The notes beneath the pieces were generated by a model that saw nothing but the letters and a program-made list of their open reading frames with translations, did no database searches and had not been told where the DNA came from. A program made the translations under genes and the position numbers. From positions 191,319-255,318 of the forward strand of contig JAJDZD010000022.1 of the NCBI GenBank assembly GCA_022824865.1: 64,000 bases of DNA, read 5' to 3'. Below are positions 1 through 8,052 of the stretch, in pieces; the first letter of the stretch is position 1, and every line of letters begins with the position of its first letter. This DNA comes from Chloroflexota bacterium (GTDB lineage: Bacteria > Chloroflexota > UBA11872).

Positions 1-1
1 C

Positions 2-232
2 GAAACGCAGATCGACGGGTTGGCCGATAGCGCGCACGACGCGTCCGCTCGCGACTTGCAGGTGGCTATCCAGGATGTGCTCCGAGCGTTGCCCAGCGGC
101 GAGAGCCCGGGCCAGTGCCAGGACTGCGGCGGCCAGATCGAGCCGCTTCGCCTCGATCTCTTGCCGGGCACCACGCAGTGCGCCGCCTGCGCCCGCCGCC
201 ACGCGCGGATTCCGACGCCCAGCCTTAACTAA
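2..232 (+). CDS. DksA/TraR-type zinc-finger protein, C-terminal part (5' end outside window)
   Basis: The frame is open from the first bases, so this is probably the 3' end of a longer gene; an internal TTG at 20 is a weak start. The visible ~76 residues contain two CxxC pairs (CQDC and CAAC) about 20 residues apart, the layout of the DksA/TraR C4 zinc finger, after a helical segment. Members of the family bind RNA polymerase in its secondary channel or act as small regulators. A perfect 10-bp hairpin follows the stop. The family call rests only on the zinc-finger spacing; a role in the stringent response is not shown. Confidence 0.6.
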   Translation, partial: ETQIDGLADSAHDASARDLQVAIQDVLRALPSGESPGQCQDCGGQIEPLRLDLLPGTTQCAACARRHARIPTPSLN

Positions 233-258
233 CCCGGGGCGCTCCCACCCTTCCCAAC

Positions 259-284
259 GCCTCGCCGGCTCCCCCCGGCGAGGC
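259..284 (+). terminator. Hairpin terminator candidate after the zinc-finger gene
   Basis: A perfect 10-bp GC-rich stem (259-268 with 275-284) with a 6-nt loop is followed by ATTTCCC. It lies 27 nt past the stop of the preceding gene. The T-run is weak, so intrinsic termination is plausible but not certain. Confidence 0.5.
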
Positions 285-340
285 ATTTCCCACGTAGCAA
301 GCGGTACGCTATCGCTTCCCGCCGTTCATCGACCGGACCC

Positions 341-1564
341 GTGCGCTCCGAATCCGCCGCAACCAGCCTGCGCTGCGTCGACTGCCAGCAGTCCCACGCG
401 CTCGAATACACCCTGAACTGCCAGGCCTGCGGCGGGCTGCTGGAAATCCAATACGACCTGGAACGGCTGACCGAAGAGCCCCTGGTCCAGCCGCAGCGAA
501 CCGGCGTCTGGCGCTACGCCGCCTGGATGCCCGTGCACAACGCCGCCGACTTCGTCACCCTGGGCGAGCAGCCGTCGCCGCTGTTCCCGATCCCGCGCCT
601 CGGTGCCGAACTGGGCCTTCGCCGACTTTGGATCAAGTTCGACGGCTCCAACCCCACGGGAACCGTCAAGGACCGCTCCAGCCAGACAGCCGTGTCTTGC
701 GCCCGCCAGTACGGATTCGACGCCATCGGCGTCGTCTCCACCGGCAACGCCGCCTCCTCAATCGCCACCTACGCCGCTCGCGCCGGTCTGCGCGGCCTGG
801 TCTGCTGCTACACGCAGAGCACGGCCGCCAAGATGGCCCACATTGCCGGCGTCGCCAGCGACGTCATCTGGTACGACGGCGTCTACGACGACATGATCCG
901 GCACTTCGACGCCGCCGTTGATCGCCGTTGGTTTTTCGACGGCGGCGCCTCCCGAAACCCCTTCAAGCAGGAAGGCAAGAAATCGATCGCCCTGGAGACC
1001 TACGAGCAACTCGGCCGCGCGCCCGACCTGATGGTGTACCCGGTTGGAATGGGCGAAACGCTGCTGGCCGGGCAGCGCGCCTGGGCAGCCCTGGCAGCCA
1101 CGGGTCGCATCGAGACACCCCCGCGGCCGGTCTCCGCTCAGTCCACCGAGGCCAACACCATCGCCGAAGCCTGGCGGACCGGCGACGAACTAGGGTCGAA
1201 GACGATCGGCTACACCGTGGCCGAAGGCACCGCCGTCGGCGACATGGGCGCCAAGGGACGACTCACCCTCCGCCGCATTCGGGAGCAGGACGGGCTGGCC
1301 GGGGACGTCTCCGACGAGGAAACCCTCGACATGCAACGCCGGCTTGCGCAGGTCGAAGGCCTCTGGATCGGACCAACCGGCGCCGTTCCCCTCGCCGTCA
1401 CCGCCCGCCTGGCCCGCGAAGGCCAGATCGACCCCGACGACGAAATCGTGTGCATTTCCTCCGAAACCGGCCTCAAGGGCGACTGGCCCCCGCTCCAGGT
1501 GCGGGGTGAGGAGCCTAGCTTGGACTTGATTCGCCAGGCGCTCGGCCGCCCACCAATCGAATAG
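341..1564 (+). CDS. thrC: Threonine synthase
   Basis: PLP enzyme converting O-phospho-L-homoserine to threonine. The 407-aa product starts with a rubredoxin-like zinc ribbon (CVDC near residue 12, CQAC near 27), as in many archaeal-type and Gram-positive-type threonine synthases. The fold-II PLP core follows, with the Schiff-base lysine in PTGTVKDRSS (about residue 108), an STGNAASS phosphate-binding stretch, and SSETGLK near the C-terminus. Start is GTG at 341. A cupin gene follows 60 nt downstream. No homoserine kinase or dehydrogenase gene is nearby. Another fold-II PLP lyase is possible, but length and zinc ribbon favour ThrC. Confidence 0.9.
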   Translation: MRSESAATSLRCVDCQQSHALEYTLNCQACGGLLEIQYDLERLTEEPLVQPQRTGVWRYAAWMPVHNAADFVTLGEQPSPLFPIPRLGAELGLRRLWIKFDGSNPTGTVKDRSSQTAVSCARQYGFDAIGVVSTGNAASSIATYAARAGLRGLVCCYTQSTAAKMAHIAGVASDVIWYDGVYDDMIRHFDAAVDRRWFFDGGASRNPFKQEGKKSIALETYEQLGRAPDLMVYPVGMGETLLAGQRAWAALAATGRIETPPRPVSAQSTEANTIAEAWRTGDELGSKTIGYTVAEGTAVGDMGAKGRLTLRRIREQDGLAGDVSDEETLDMQRRLAQVEGLWIGPTGAVPLAVTARLAREGQIDPDDEIVCISSETGLKGDWPPLQVRGEEPSLDLIRQALGRPPIE

Positions 1565-1624
1565 CCCACCGGACCTGCCCAGCTTGCGACAATGCGCCAA
1601 GCGTGAGTGACACGGAGACTGATC

Positions 1625-1951
1625 GTGCCAATCGTTTCGAATGCTGACCGACCCTTCGCCGAAATGATGCCCGGCGTTCGCCGACGAACCCTGATTTGGG
1701 GCGAGACGATGCTGGTCGCCGAGATTCACCTCGAAGAAGGCGGCGTGGTGCCCTTGCACGACCACGTCTACGAACAGATCGGCTACTGCATCGAAGGAAC
1801 CTTCGACCTCAAGATCGGCGATGTCGTGCATTCCATTGAACCGGGGAATTGCTGGTGTGTTCCATCCGGCGTGCCGCACGAGGCCACCGCCACCAGCCGC
1901 TGCTTCCTGATTGAGGCCTGGAGCCCGGCCCGGGACGATTACAAGGACTGA
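1625..1951 (+). CDS. Single-domain cupin protein
   Basis: 108-aa small beta-barrel cupin. The metal-site motifs are recognisable: PLHDHVYEQIGYCIEG (two His and a Glu/Gln) and the second-motif PSGVPHEA His. GTG at 1625 is chosen because GGAG lies 7 nt upstream; GTG at 1607 would add six residues but has no good ribosome-binding site. Function cannot be set from sequence: such proteins include sugar isomerases, dioxygenases and small-molecule sensors. The stop TGA overlaps a CTG that opens the next frame (flippase), suggesting coupled translation. Confidence 0.7.
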   Translation: MPIVSNADRPFAEMMPGVRRRTLIWGETMLVAEIHLEEGGVVPLHDHVYEQIGYCIEGTFDLKIGDVVHSIEPGNCWCVPSGVPHEATATSRCFLIEAWSPARDDYKD

Positions 1952-2052
1952 ACACCAGCTTCGACACCTCCAGGGTCGACGCTTCGGCGTCGGCCCCGCG
2001 CATCGTCCAAACGATCCTGCGGGACAACGGACGGCTGGCGCCCTTCCTGCTA

Positions 2053-3291
2053 TTGGGCAGCGCCGCCACCTCGACATTTCAGCTCATCATGGCCCGCGGG
2101 CTGGAGCCGCGCGCCTATGCCGAGGCCTTTGCGGTGCTCGGCGCGCTGTCGCTGCTGGTCACCCCGGCACAGGTCGTTCAGACGCTGGTGGCGCGCCAAG
2201 CCGCTGAACTGGTCGCCCTGGGCCGTCTGAACGAACTGCGGACCCTGACTCGAACAATCGTCCGCTGGACCGGCCTTGTTTCCCTGATTCTCATGCTGGG
2301 AATCGTGGCGGCGTCGCCCCTCATTCAGTCCGCGCTGCAGTTGACCTCGCCGTGGCCGGTCGTGGTTGCCGGCGTTGCAGCCGGCGCCCTGACCTTCGAA
2401 CCGGTGGCGCGCGGTATCACGCAGGGCGCGCGTGAATTCGTCGGCCTCGGCTTCGCCCTGGCCGCGCACGGCTTCGGACGCCTCATCGTCGGCGCGGCAA
2501 CCGTGCTGGCCGGCGGCGGGGCCACTGGCGCCCTGCTGGCCAGTCCGGCGTCCGCGTTGGGCGGCATTATCTTCGGCTGGCTGAGTGCTCGACGCGTCTT
2601 GAACCGACCGGACGCGCCGTCTGAAACGGAAGCGGCGCCGCTGGGAATCTCGGATCACGTACGCGTGGCGCTGATTCTCTTCGCGCTCGCCGGCCTGCTG
2701 CACCTGGATGTACTGGCCGTCAAAGCCTTCTTCAGCCCGGATGAAGCCGCCGCCTACGCGGCCCTGGCACTCATCGGACGCATCGTCTTCTGGAGCGGCA
2801 TGATGGTAGGGGTGGTGCTCTTGCCCTTCGTCGTCTGGCGGGCTGCCGTCGGCGCGGGTGTCATCCGCGCCTACCTGGCGAGCCTGGCACTGATGGCCGC
2901 GGTTTCCGGCGCCTGTGCGCTCATCATCCTGGCCTGGCCCGAAAGCGTATACGGCCTGGTCTTCGGCGACCGCTACTCACCCTACGCCGAACTGCTTCCC
3001 CTCTATGTGGCGGCCGCCGCGCTTCTGGCCATCGCCGTGGTCACCGCCAGTTTGCACATTGGCGCCGGTCACCTGCGCGTCTGGATTGGCCTGGTCGTTC
3101 TATTGGCCGCGACGGTCGCCGGCTACGCGTTCGCTCACGACTCGCCGCGCACCGTCCTCACCGTGCTTCTGATCGGGACGGCCGTCGCGGCCATCTACCT
3201 GGTTGCGGAGGCGATCGCGCTAGCCCATCACAGGCGCACCGAAGGAGCCCGGGCCGAACGTCAGGGCGCGGACGTGCCCTCGCGTCCATAG
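2053..3291 (+). CDS. Polysaccharide/oligosaccharide flippase (MATE/Wzx-like membrane protein)
   Basis: Hydrophobic protein of more than 412 residues with about 12 membrane segments, resembling Wzx/MurJ-type flippases that move lipid-linked sugars across the membrane. TTG 2053 is the first ordinary start, but it cuts into the first membrane helix. The same frame is open upstream to 1915 and reads as a plausible N-terminus (…RIVQTILRDNGRLAPFLL). A CTG at 1948 overlaps the cupin TGA as CTGA, so the true start may be non-AUG. The 3' end overlaps the convergent PMI-like cupin by 31 nt. Proximity to the GDP-rhamnose genes suggests export of a rhamnose-containing glycan; that is inference. Confidence 0.7.
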   Translation: MGSAATSTFQLIMARGLEPRAYAEAFAVLGALSLLVTPAQVVQTLVARQAAELVALGRLNELRTLTRTIVRWTGLVSLILMLGIVAASPLIQSALQLTSPWPVVVAGVAAGALTFEPVARGITQGAREFVGLGFALAAHGFGRLIVGAATVLAGGGATGALLASPASALGGIIFGWLSARRVLNRPDAPSETEAAPLGISDHVRVALILFALAGLLHLDVLAVKAFFSPDEAAAYAALALIGRIVFWSGMMVGVVLLPFVVWRAAVGAGVIRAYLASLALMAAVSGACALIILAWPESVYGLVFGDRYSPYAELLPLYVAAAALLAIAVVTASLHIGAGHLRVWIGLVVLLAATVAGYAFAHDSPRTVLTVLLIGTAVAAIYLVAEAIALAHHRRTEGARAERQGADVPSRP

Positions 3292-3635
3292 TCGTCCACC
3301 AAGCGCACGACATCGTCGGGGTGTGGGGTCGAGACTTCCAGAACACGTACGTCGCCGTGCGGCGCCTCGTAGCGGTGCACCTTGCCGGTGTACACGCGGA
3401 AGCTGGCGCCCGCATCCAGGTCGCGCGTGTCCAGCGCCTCGGCTGAGTCGCCGATCACCAGTCGCAACCGTCCGTCGAGCACATAAATCGTCTCGTCCTT
3501 CGCCTCGTGGTACTGGAGGCTCAGCCGCGCGCCGGCGCTGATCTCAATGATCTTGCCGATGTACAGCTCCGTAGAGGCGTAGATCACCTCGCGACCCCAC
3601 GGCTTCGCCACGATGGTGACGTCCTGGTCGCTCAT
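3261..3635 (-). CDS. Cupin, mannose-6-phosphate isomerase-like
   Basis: 124-aa cupin. KPWGREVIYA at the N-terminus and the SLQYHEAKDETIYVLDG metal motif match the C-terminal cupin of type II phosphomannose isomerase/GDP-mannose pyrophosphorylase proteins. It may interconvert fructose-6-P and mannose-6-P or bind a sugar nucleotide. Its ATG overlaps the TGA of the upstream phosphomannomutase (ATGA), so the two are translationally coupled and it is the last gene of the gmd-rmd-PMM operon. It lacks the pyrophosphorylase half, and no GDP-mannose pyrophosphorylase gene is visible here. Confidence 0.75.
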   Translation of the reverse strand: MSDQDVTIVAKPWGREVIYASTELYIGKIIEISAGARLSLQYHEAKDETIYVLDGRLRLVIGDSAEALDTRDLDAGASFRVYTGKVHRYEAPHGDVRVLEVSTPHPDDVVRLVDDYGREGTSAP

Positions 3636-5086
3636 GTGGACGGGACCTCCACCCCCGCGGCATTCGCGCCGATCTCCAGCAGAGCGGCCACACGCTCGGT
3701 CGAAGTGGTTTCCGTGTAGACCCGCAGCAGCGGCTCGGTGCCAGAGAACCTGATCAGGAGCCAGCTCTCGTCGTCCAGGTAGTACTTGAAGCCATCCATC
3801 TCGTTGCGGCGTAACACGCGCGACCCATCGATGGCGTCCGGCATCCAGGCCTGCACCCGCGCCTCGATCTCGGCCCGGTCCTCTGCCGGAAACTCCAGGT
3901 CGTATCTCGCGTAGTGGTACTCGCGCCCCAGCCGCTCGAACAGCAGCGCCACCAATTCCGCCGGCGTCTTGCCCTCACGCGCCATCAGGTCCAGGAAATA
4001 CAGCCCGGCCACCACGCCGTCGCGCTCGGGCATATGCGGCTGGAATACGTACCCGCCGCTCTCCTCGCCGCCCATCACCGCGTTCAGGTCCCGCATGGCC
4101 GGCGCCACGAACTTCATGCCCACGCCGACCTCTTCCACGTGCACGTCGTACTGCTGACCGAGCCGTTCCAGCATCGAGGAAGTCGTCAGCGTCTTCACCA
4201 GCGGCTGCCGCAGCCCCCCGTGTTCCAGGAAGTAGTACGCCAGCAGCCCGATCGTGCGTAGTTGGTCAACGAATTCGCCGTGCTCGTCCACGACCCCCAG
4301 CCGGTCCCCGTCGCCGTCCGTCACGATGCCGACGGCGGCTGAAGAGTTTCGAACCACTGCCGCGGCCTCATCCGTCTGCGGCGGGATCGGCTCCGGGCGC
4401 GCCAGGCCTGGAAACCGCGGGTTCCACTCGCTGTGAATCTCCGTCACGTCAAGCCGCCCGCCCTCGAGAATCCGGGGCAGCCATCCGGCCGCCGAGCCGT
4501 ACATCGCGTCCACCACTACCCGCATCTCACGGGCGCGTAGCGCTTCCAAGTCCACCAGGTTGGCCACGTGGTTGAGGTAAGCCGCATCCGGACTGAACGG
4601 GCGCAGCAGTCCGGCCCGATCGGCCGTGGCCGAATCCAGGAATCCGACCGCGTCGCCGTCGACGGCCGACACAGCGTCCTCGATTAGCGCCAGCGCATCC
4701 GGATCCACAGCCGCGCCGGTGGCCGTGCGAACCTTGAATCCGTTGTCCGCCGGCGGGTTGTGGCTGGCCGTAATCATCACCGCGCCGGCCGCCCGCAGGT
4801 CCGCGGTACTGAACGCCGCCACCGGTGTCGGACACGGAGTGTCCACGAGGTGCACGGGAATGCTGTTGCCGGCCAGCACCGACGCAACGTGCGCCGCGAA
4901 GCGCTCCGAACCGAAACGGCGGTCGTACCCGACCACGATCCCGTTCTCCCAGCGCCAATTGCGCCGCACGAAGGTTGCAAAGCCCTGGGCAACGCGGCCG
5001 ACGTTGCGGAACGTGTAGTCGCCGCCGATGACGGCGCGCCAGCCGTCCGTCCCAAATCTGATAGGTGTTTCGGCCAGGGGCGCCAT
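3632..5086 (-). CDS. Phosphomannomutase/phosphoglucomutase
   Basis: 484-aa alpha-D-phosphohexomutase with all four domains: phosphoserine loop ITASHNPP (about residue 112), metal loop DGDGDRLG (about 249), sugar-specificity loop GGEESGGY (about 336), and phosphate-contact loop RFSGTEPLLRVYTE near the C-terminus. It would convert mannose-6-P to mannose-1-P (or the glucose pair) for nucleotide-sugar synthesis. The ATG at 5086, beginning MAPLAETPIRFGTDGW, sits 1 nt after the rmd stop; the open frame upstream is only rmd read in another frame. Specificity between mannose and glucose cannot be fixed from sequence; the operon argues for mannose. Confidence 0.88.
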   Translation of the reverse strand: MAPLAETPIRFGTDGWRAVIGGDYTFRNVGRVAQGFATFVRRNWRWENGIVVGYDRRFGSERFAAHVASVLAGNSIPVHLVDTPCPTPVAAFSTADLRAAGAVMITASHNPPADNGFKVRTATGAAVDPDALALIEDAVSAVDGDAVGFLDSATADRAGLLRPFSPDAAYLNHVANLVDLEALRAREMRVVVDAMYGSAAGWLPRILEGGRLDVTEIHSEWNPRFPGLARPEPIPPQTDEAAAVVRNSSAAVGIVTDGDGDRLGVVDEHGEFVDQLRTIGLLAYYFLEHGGLRQPLVKTLTTSSMLERLGQQYDVHVEEVGVGMKFVAPAMRDLNAVMGGEESGGYVFQPHMPERDGVVAGLYFLDLMAREGKTPAELVALLFERLGREYHYARYDLEFPAEDRAEIEARVQAWMPDAIDGSRVLRRNEMDGFKYYLDDESWLLIRFSGTEPLLRVYTETTSTERVAALLEIGANAAGVEVPST

Positions 5087-5087
5087 C

Positions 5088-6029
5088 CTAGGCTTCCGCC
5101 CTGGACGCCGCCCGGCGGGCCTCGATAAGTGCGTCTCGCAATGAGTCCTCCATGGTGATGCGCGGCTGCCAGCCGGTGTCCTCACGAAGTCGAGTTGCGT
5201 CACCGGCCACGACGGCGCCTTGTCGTCCGGGCGGAAGCTTCCGCTCTTCGTTGATTTCGGCGGCCACGCCGCCAATCTGAATCAGTCGCTCCACGATCTG
5301 GCGCAGCGGCCACGCGCGTCCGGTCGCGACGTTGTATGCCGCACCACCGCGGCCGTGATCAGCGGCCGAAACGATGGCGTGGGCCACATCGCGCACGTCC
5401 ACATAGTCCCGCGCCCCGGCCAGGCTGAAGGTCGGTACCACCGGCTCGGCCCGTCCATCTAGCATCGCCGCCACGTAGTGCACCTGGCGGCCCGGAAAAT
5501 ACTCGGCCGAACGACCCGGCCCCACACTCCCGAACAAGCGCAACCTCACCACGTCCAAACCATCCGACAGATGGTATTGCAGCGCCTGCAGGTCCGCCGC
5601 CGCCTTGGTCGTCGCGTATACGGACGCCGGCCGCAGTGGCGCGTCCTCGCTGAGCAACTCGCCGGTCTCGATCCGCCCGTAAATCTCGGCGCTGCTCATC
5701 GCCACCAGCCGCGCGCCTGGCGTGTGGCGCAGCATGGCCTGGATCAATCGCAACTGACCCAGCACGTTGATGTCATAGGCGCGCTGAGGGTTTGCCTGGG
5801 CCTCGCCGGGATTGGCGACCGCCGCCAGGTTCACCACAACCGACGGCCGGATGCGCGCCACCACCTCCTCAATCTGGCCGGCGTCCTGCAGATCCATCGC
5901 CTCAAGTCCTGCGGCGGCATCGCCTCGATAAGACGCCCCGACGACGTCGCGGCCGGCGTCACGGAACGCCTCGACCGTGCGCGTCCCAATAAACCCCGCC
6001 GCCCCGGTGACAAGGACCGCGCCTGACAC
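5088..6029 (-). CDS. rmd: GDP-6-deoxy-4-keto-mannose reductase (SDR, Rmd-like)
   Basis: 313-aa extended SDR epimerase/dehydratase. It has the Rossmann motif GAAGFIG at residues 9-15, an SSAEIYG active-site segment, and YATTK in place of the usual YxxxK. It follows gmd by 14 nt. The expected reaction is NADPH reduction of GDP-4-keto-6-deoxy-D-mannose to GDP-D-rhamnose. Fucose synthase (Fcl) uses the same substrate, but the sequence looks more Rmd-like, with no clear Fcl signature. The gene call is firm; the exact product rests on context. Confidence 0.75.
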   Translation of the reverse strand: MSGAVLVTGAAGFIGTRTVEAFRDAGRDVVGASYRGDAAAGLEAMDLQDAGQIEEVVARIRPSVVVNLAAVANPGEAQANPQRAYDINVLGQLRLIQAMLRHTPGARLVAMSSAEIYGRIETGELLSEDAPLRPASVYATTKAAADLQALQYHLSDGLDVVRLRLFGSVGPGRSAEYFPGRQVHYVAAMLDGRAEPVVPTFSLAGARDYVDVRDVAHAIVSAADHGRGGAAYNVATGRAWPLRQIVERLIQIGGVAAEINEERKLPPGRQGAVVAGDATRLREDTGWQPRITMEDSLRDALIEARRAASRAEA

Positions 6030-6043
6030 CAGTCTTGCCAGGC

Positions 6044-7045
6044 TCAGCCCGCGCTGCGCCCGGCCGCTATCTCGGCGTGCGCAATTTCATCCGCGACCAT
6101 CTCAACGTCCGCGTCCACCATGATGCGGACCAATTCCTCGAATGTGACCGACGGTTCCCACCCCAGGTTCTCGCGGATGGCCGTGGGATCCCCGATCAGC
6201 CGATGCACCTCCGCCGGCCGTAACAGGTCCTCGCTGACGCTGATGTGGTCCTCGGCGTCAAGCCCCAGGTGGCCGAACGCCAGGTTGGCAAACTCGTTGC
6301 CCGAGTGCGTTTCACCCGTCGCCAGCACATAGTCGCGGGGCTCGTCTTGTTGCAGCATCAACCACATCCCGCGCACGAAGTCCGGCGCATACCCCCAGTC
6401 GCGCCGCGTCGACAGGTCGCCGAATGGCACCTCGTCAACCACGCCGTGGTGCACACGCGCCGCCGAATAGCTCAGCTTGCGGGTTACGAACTCCAGTCCA
6501 CGCCGGGGAGACTCGTGGTTGAAGCAGATACCCGAGCAGGCGAACATTCGATAGCTTTCGCGGTAGTTGATGGTGATCCAGTGCGAGTACAGCTTGGCAA
6601 CCCCGTAGGGACTGCGCGGATAGAACGGCGTGGACTCGCTCTGCGGCCACTCCTGCACCTGGCCGAACATCTCGCTGCTTGAGGCCTGGTAGAACTTGAT
6701 CGTGGGGTCCACCGCGCGGATGGCTTCCAGCACCCGGGTTGCGCCCAGCGCCGTCACCTCGCCCGTCAGCACCGGCTGTTTCCACGACGCGGGTACGAAC
6801 GATTGGGCCGCCAGGTTGTACACCTCGTCCGGCCGGTGCCGCTGCATGATCTCGATCAGCGAGTACTGATCGTGCAAGTCGCCCGGCTCAAGCACCAGGT
6901 CGTCTTGCAAGTGCTGGATGCGTCCGTTGTTCTCGGTACTGGTGCGGCGGACGACGCCGACGACCTTGTAGCCCTTCTCCAGCAGAAACTCCGCCAGATA
7001 TGAGCCGTCCTGACCCGTAATGCCCGTAATCAACGCGCAGGGCAT
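6044..7045 (-). CDS. gmd: GDP-mannose 4,6-dehydratase
   Basis: 333-aa enzyme making GDP-4-keto-6-deoxy-D-mannose from GDP-mannose, first step to GDP-D-rhamnose or GDP-L-fucose. Visible motifs: NADP loop GITGQDGSYL near the N-terminus, VVRRTSTENNGRIQHL of the RR loop that binds the second cofactor, SSSEMFG, and YGVAK as the catalytic Tyr/Lys pair. ATG 7045 gives the family's usual N-terminus; 22 upstream in-frame residues are not conserved. It heads the minus-strand sugar operon, divergent from yqeC. Confidence 0.92.
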   Translation of the reverse strand: MPCALITGITGQDGSYLAEFLLEKGYKVVGVVRRTSTENNGRIQHLQDDLVLEPGDLHDQYSLIEIMQRHRPDEVYNLAAQSFVPASWKQPVLTGEVTALGATRVLEAIRAVDPTIKFYQASSSEMFGQVQEWPQSESTPFYPRSPYGVAKLYSHWITINYRESYRMFACSGICFNHESPRRGLEFVTRKLSYSAARVHHGVVDEVPFGDLSTRRDWGYAPDFVRGMWLMLQQDEPRDYVLATGETHSGNEFANLAFGHLGLDAEDHISVSEDLLRPAEVHRLIGDPTAIRENLGWEPSVTFEELVRIMVDADVEMVADEIAHAEIAAGRSAG

Positions 7046-7153
7046 GCACAACCCCTGTTCATGGAAACCCGCTCGCAGTGTACGCGCGGCGCTTGTACAA
7101 CAGCCGCGCAATGCTCATCGTGACGCCCGGAGCCTGCTCATGCGATCCGATTC

Positions 7154-7933
7154 GTGACTTCGCAAGGCGCATCCATCGTCCCGCTGGCGGACATCGCCGG
7201 GCCGGGCGACATCGTGGCCATCGTGGGTGCGGGCGGCAAGACCACCACCATGTTTGCCCTGGCCAACGCGCTCGCTGAGCGCGGCCTGCGGGTGGTGACG
7301 ACGAAGTCCACCAACATCCACCGACCCTCGCTTGCCCGCTCGCCCCGGCTGCTGATCTCACCGCCCGACCGTTGGCAGACCGACCTGCCGCCGGCGTTGG
7401 ATGCGCATCCCGTCATCACCGTCGTAACCGCCGCTCCCACCCCGCGCCGCTACAACGGCATCCCGCCCGATCTGGCCCCCGACCTGCTGCGTGCCTCCGG
7501 CGCGGACGTCCTGATCGTGGAAGCCGACGGCGCCCGCCGCCGCCTGATCAAAGCGCCGGCAAGTCACGAACCCGCCATGCCTCCCGGCGCAACCGTCGTC
7601 ATTCCCGTCGCCTGCCTCGCTGCCGTGGGCCGCCCCCTCGCTGAACGCCACGTCCACCGCCCTCAGCTCGTTGCTGAGATCCTGGGCATCGCCCTCGACA
7701 CACCACTCACCACCGACCACGTCCTCACCCTGCTCCTCGACCCACGCGCCGGTCGCAAGTCCCAGCCCCCCGCCGCCCGCCTCTGGCCTGTCCTGACCGC
7801 TACGGACAAAATAGAAACCGAGCAACTCAAGGCCCTTCGCGCCTCGCTCAGGGCCCATCCCGATGTCACCGGCTGGGTTGGGGCCGATGCCGATTGGACC
7901 TACGCCGCCCACCGCCCGGACGCCGCACCATGA
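7154..7933 (+). CDS. yqeC: YqeC-family selenium/molybdenum cofactor-associated NTPase
   Basis: 259-aa homologue of YqeC, annotated in databases as a putative selenium-dependent hydroxylase maturation factor. Seen directly: a Walker A-type loop GAGGKTTTM at about residues 25-33, EADGARRRLIKAPASHEP (the family's most conserved block), and TTDH later. Start is GTG. No selD or molybdenum hydroxylase gene lies in the window, so its partner genes are elsewhere or absent. The biochemical function of the family is not established. Confidence 0.78.
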   Translation: MTSQGASIVPLADIAGPGDIVAIVGAGGKTTTMFALANALAERGLRVVTTKSTNIHRPSLARSPRLLISPPDRWQTDLPPALDAHPVITVVTAAPTPRRYNGIPPDLAPDLLRASGADVLIVEADGARRRLIKAPASHEPAMPPGATVVIPVACLAAVGRPLAERHVHRPQLVAEILGIALDTPLTTDHVLTLLLDPRAGRKSQPPAARLWPVLTATDKIETEQLKALRASLRAHPDVTGWVGADADWTYAAHRPDAAP

Positions 7934-8052
7934 GCTTGAACAGCGGCACGGGCTTACCGAAGAGTGAAGGCAGACGCTTCGCCGGTTCCGCACACGCCGG
8001 CCTAAGTGCGCCACAATGCGCCCAGCTCGCGTACCCGGAGACCAACTCGCAG

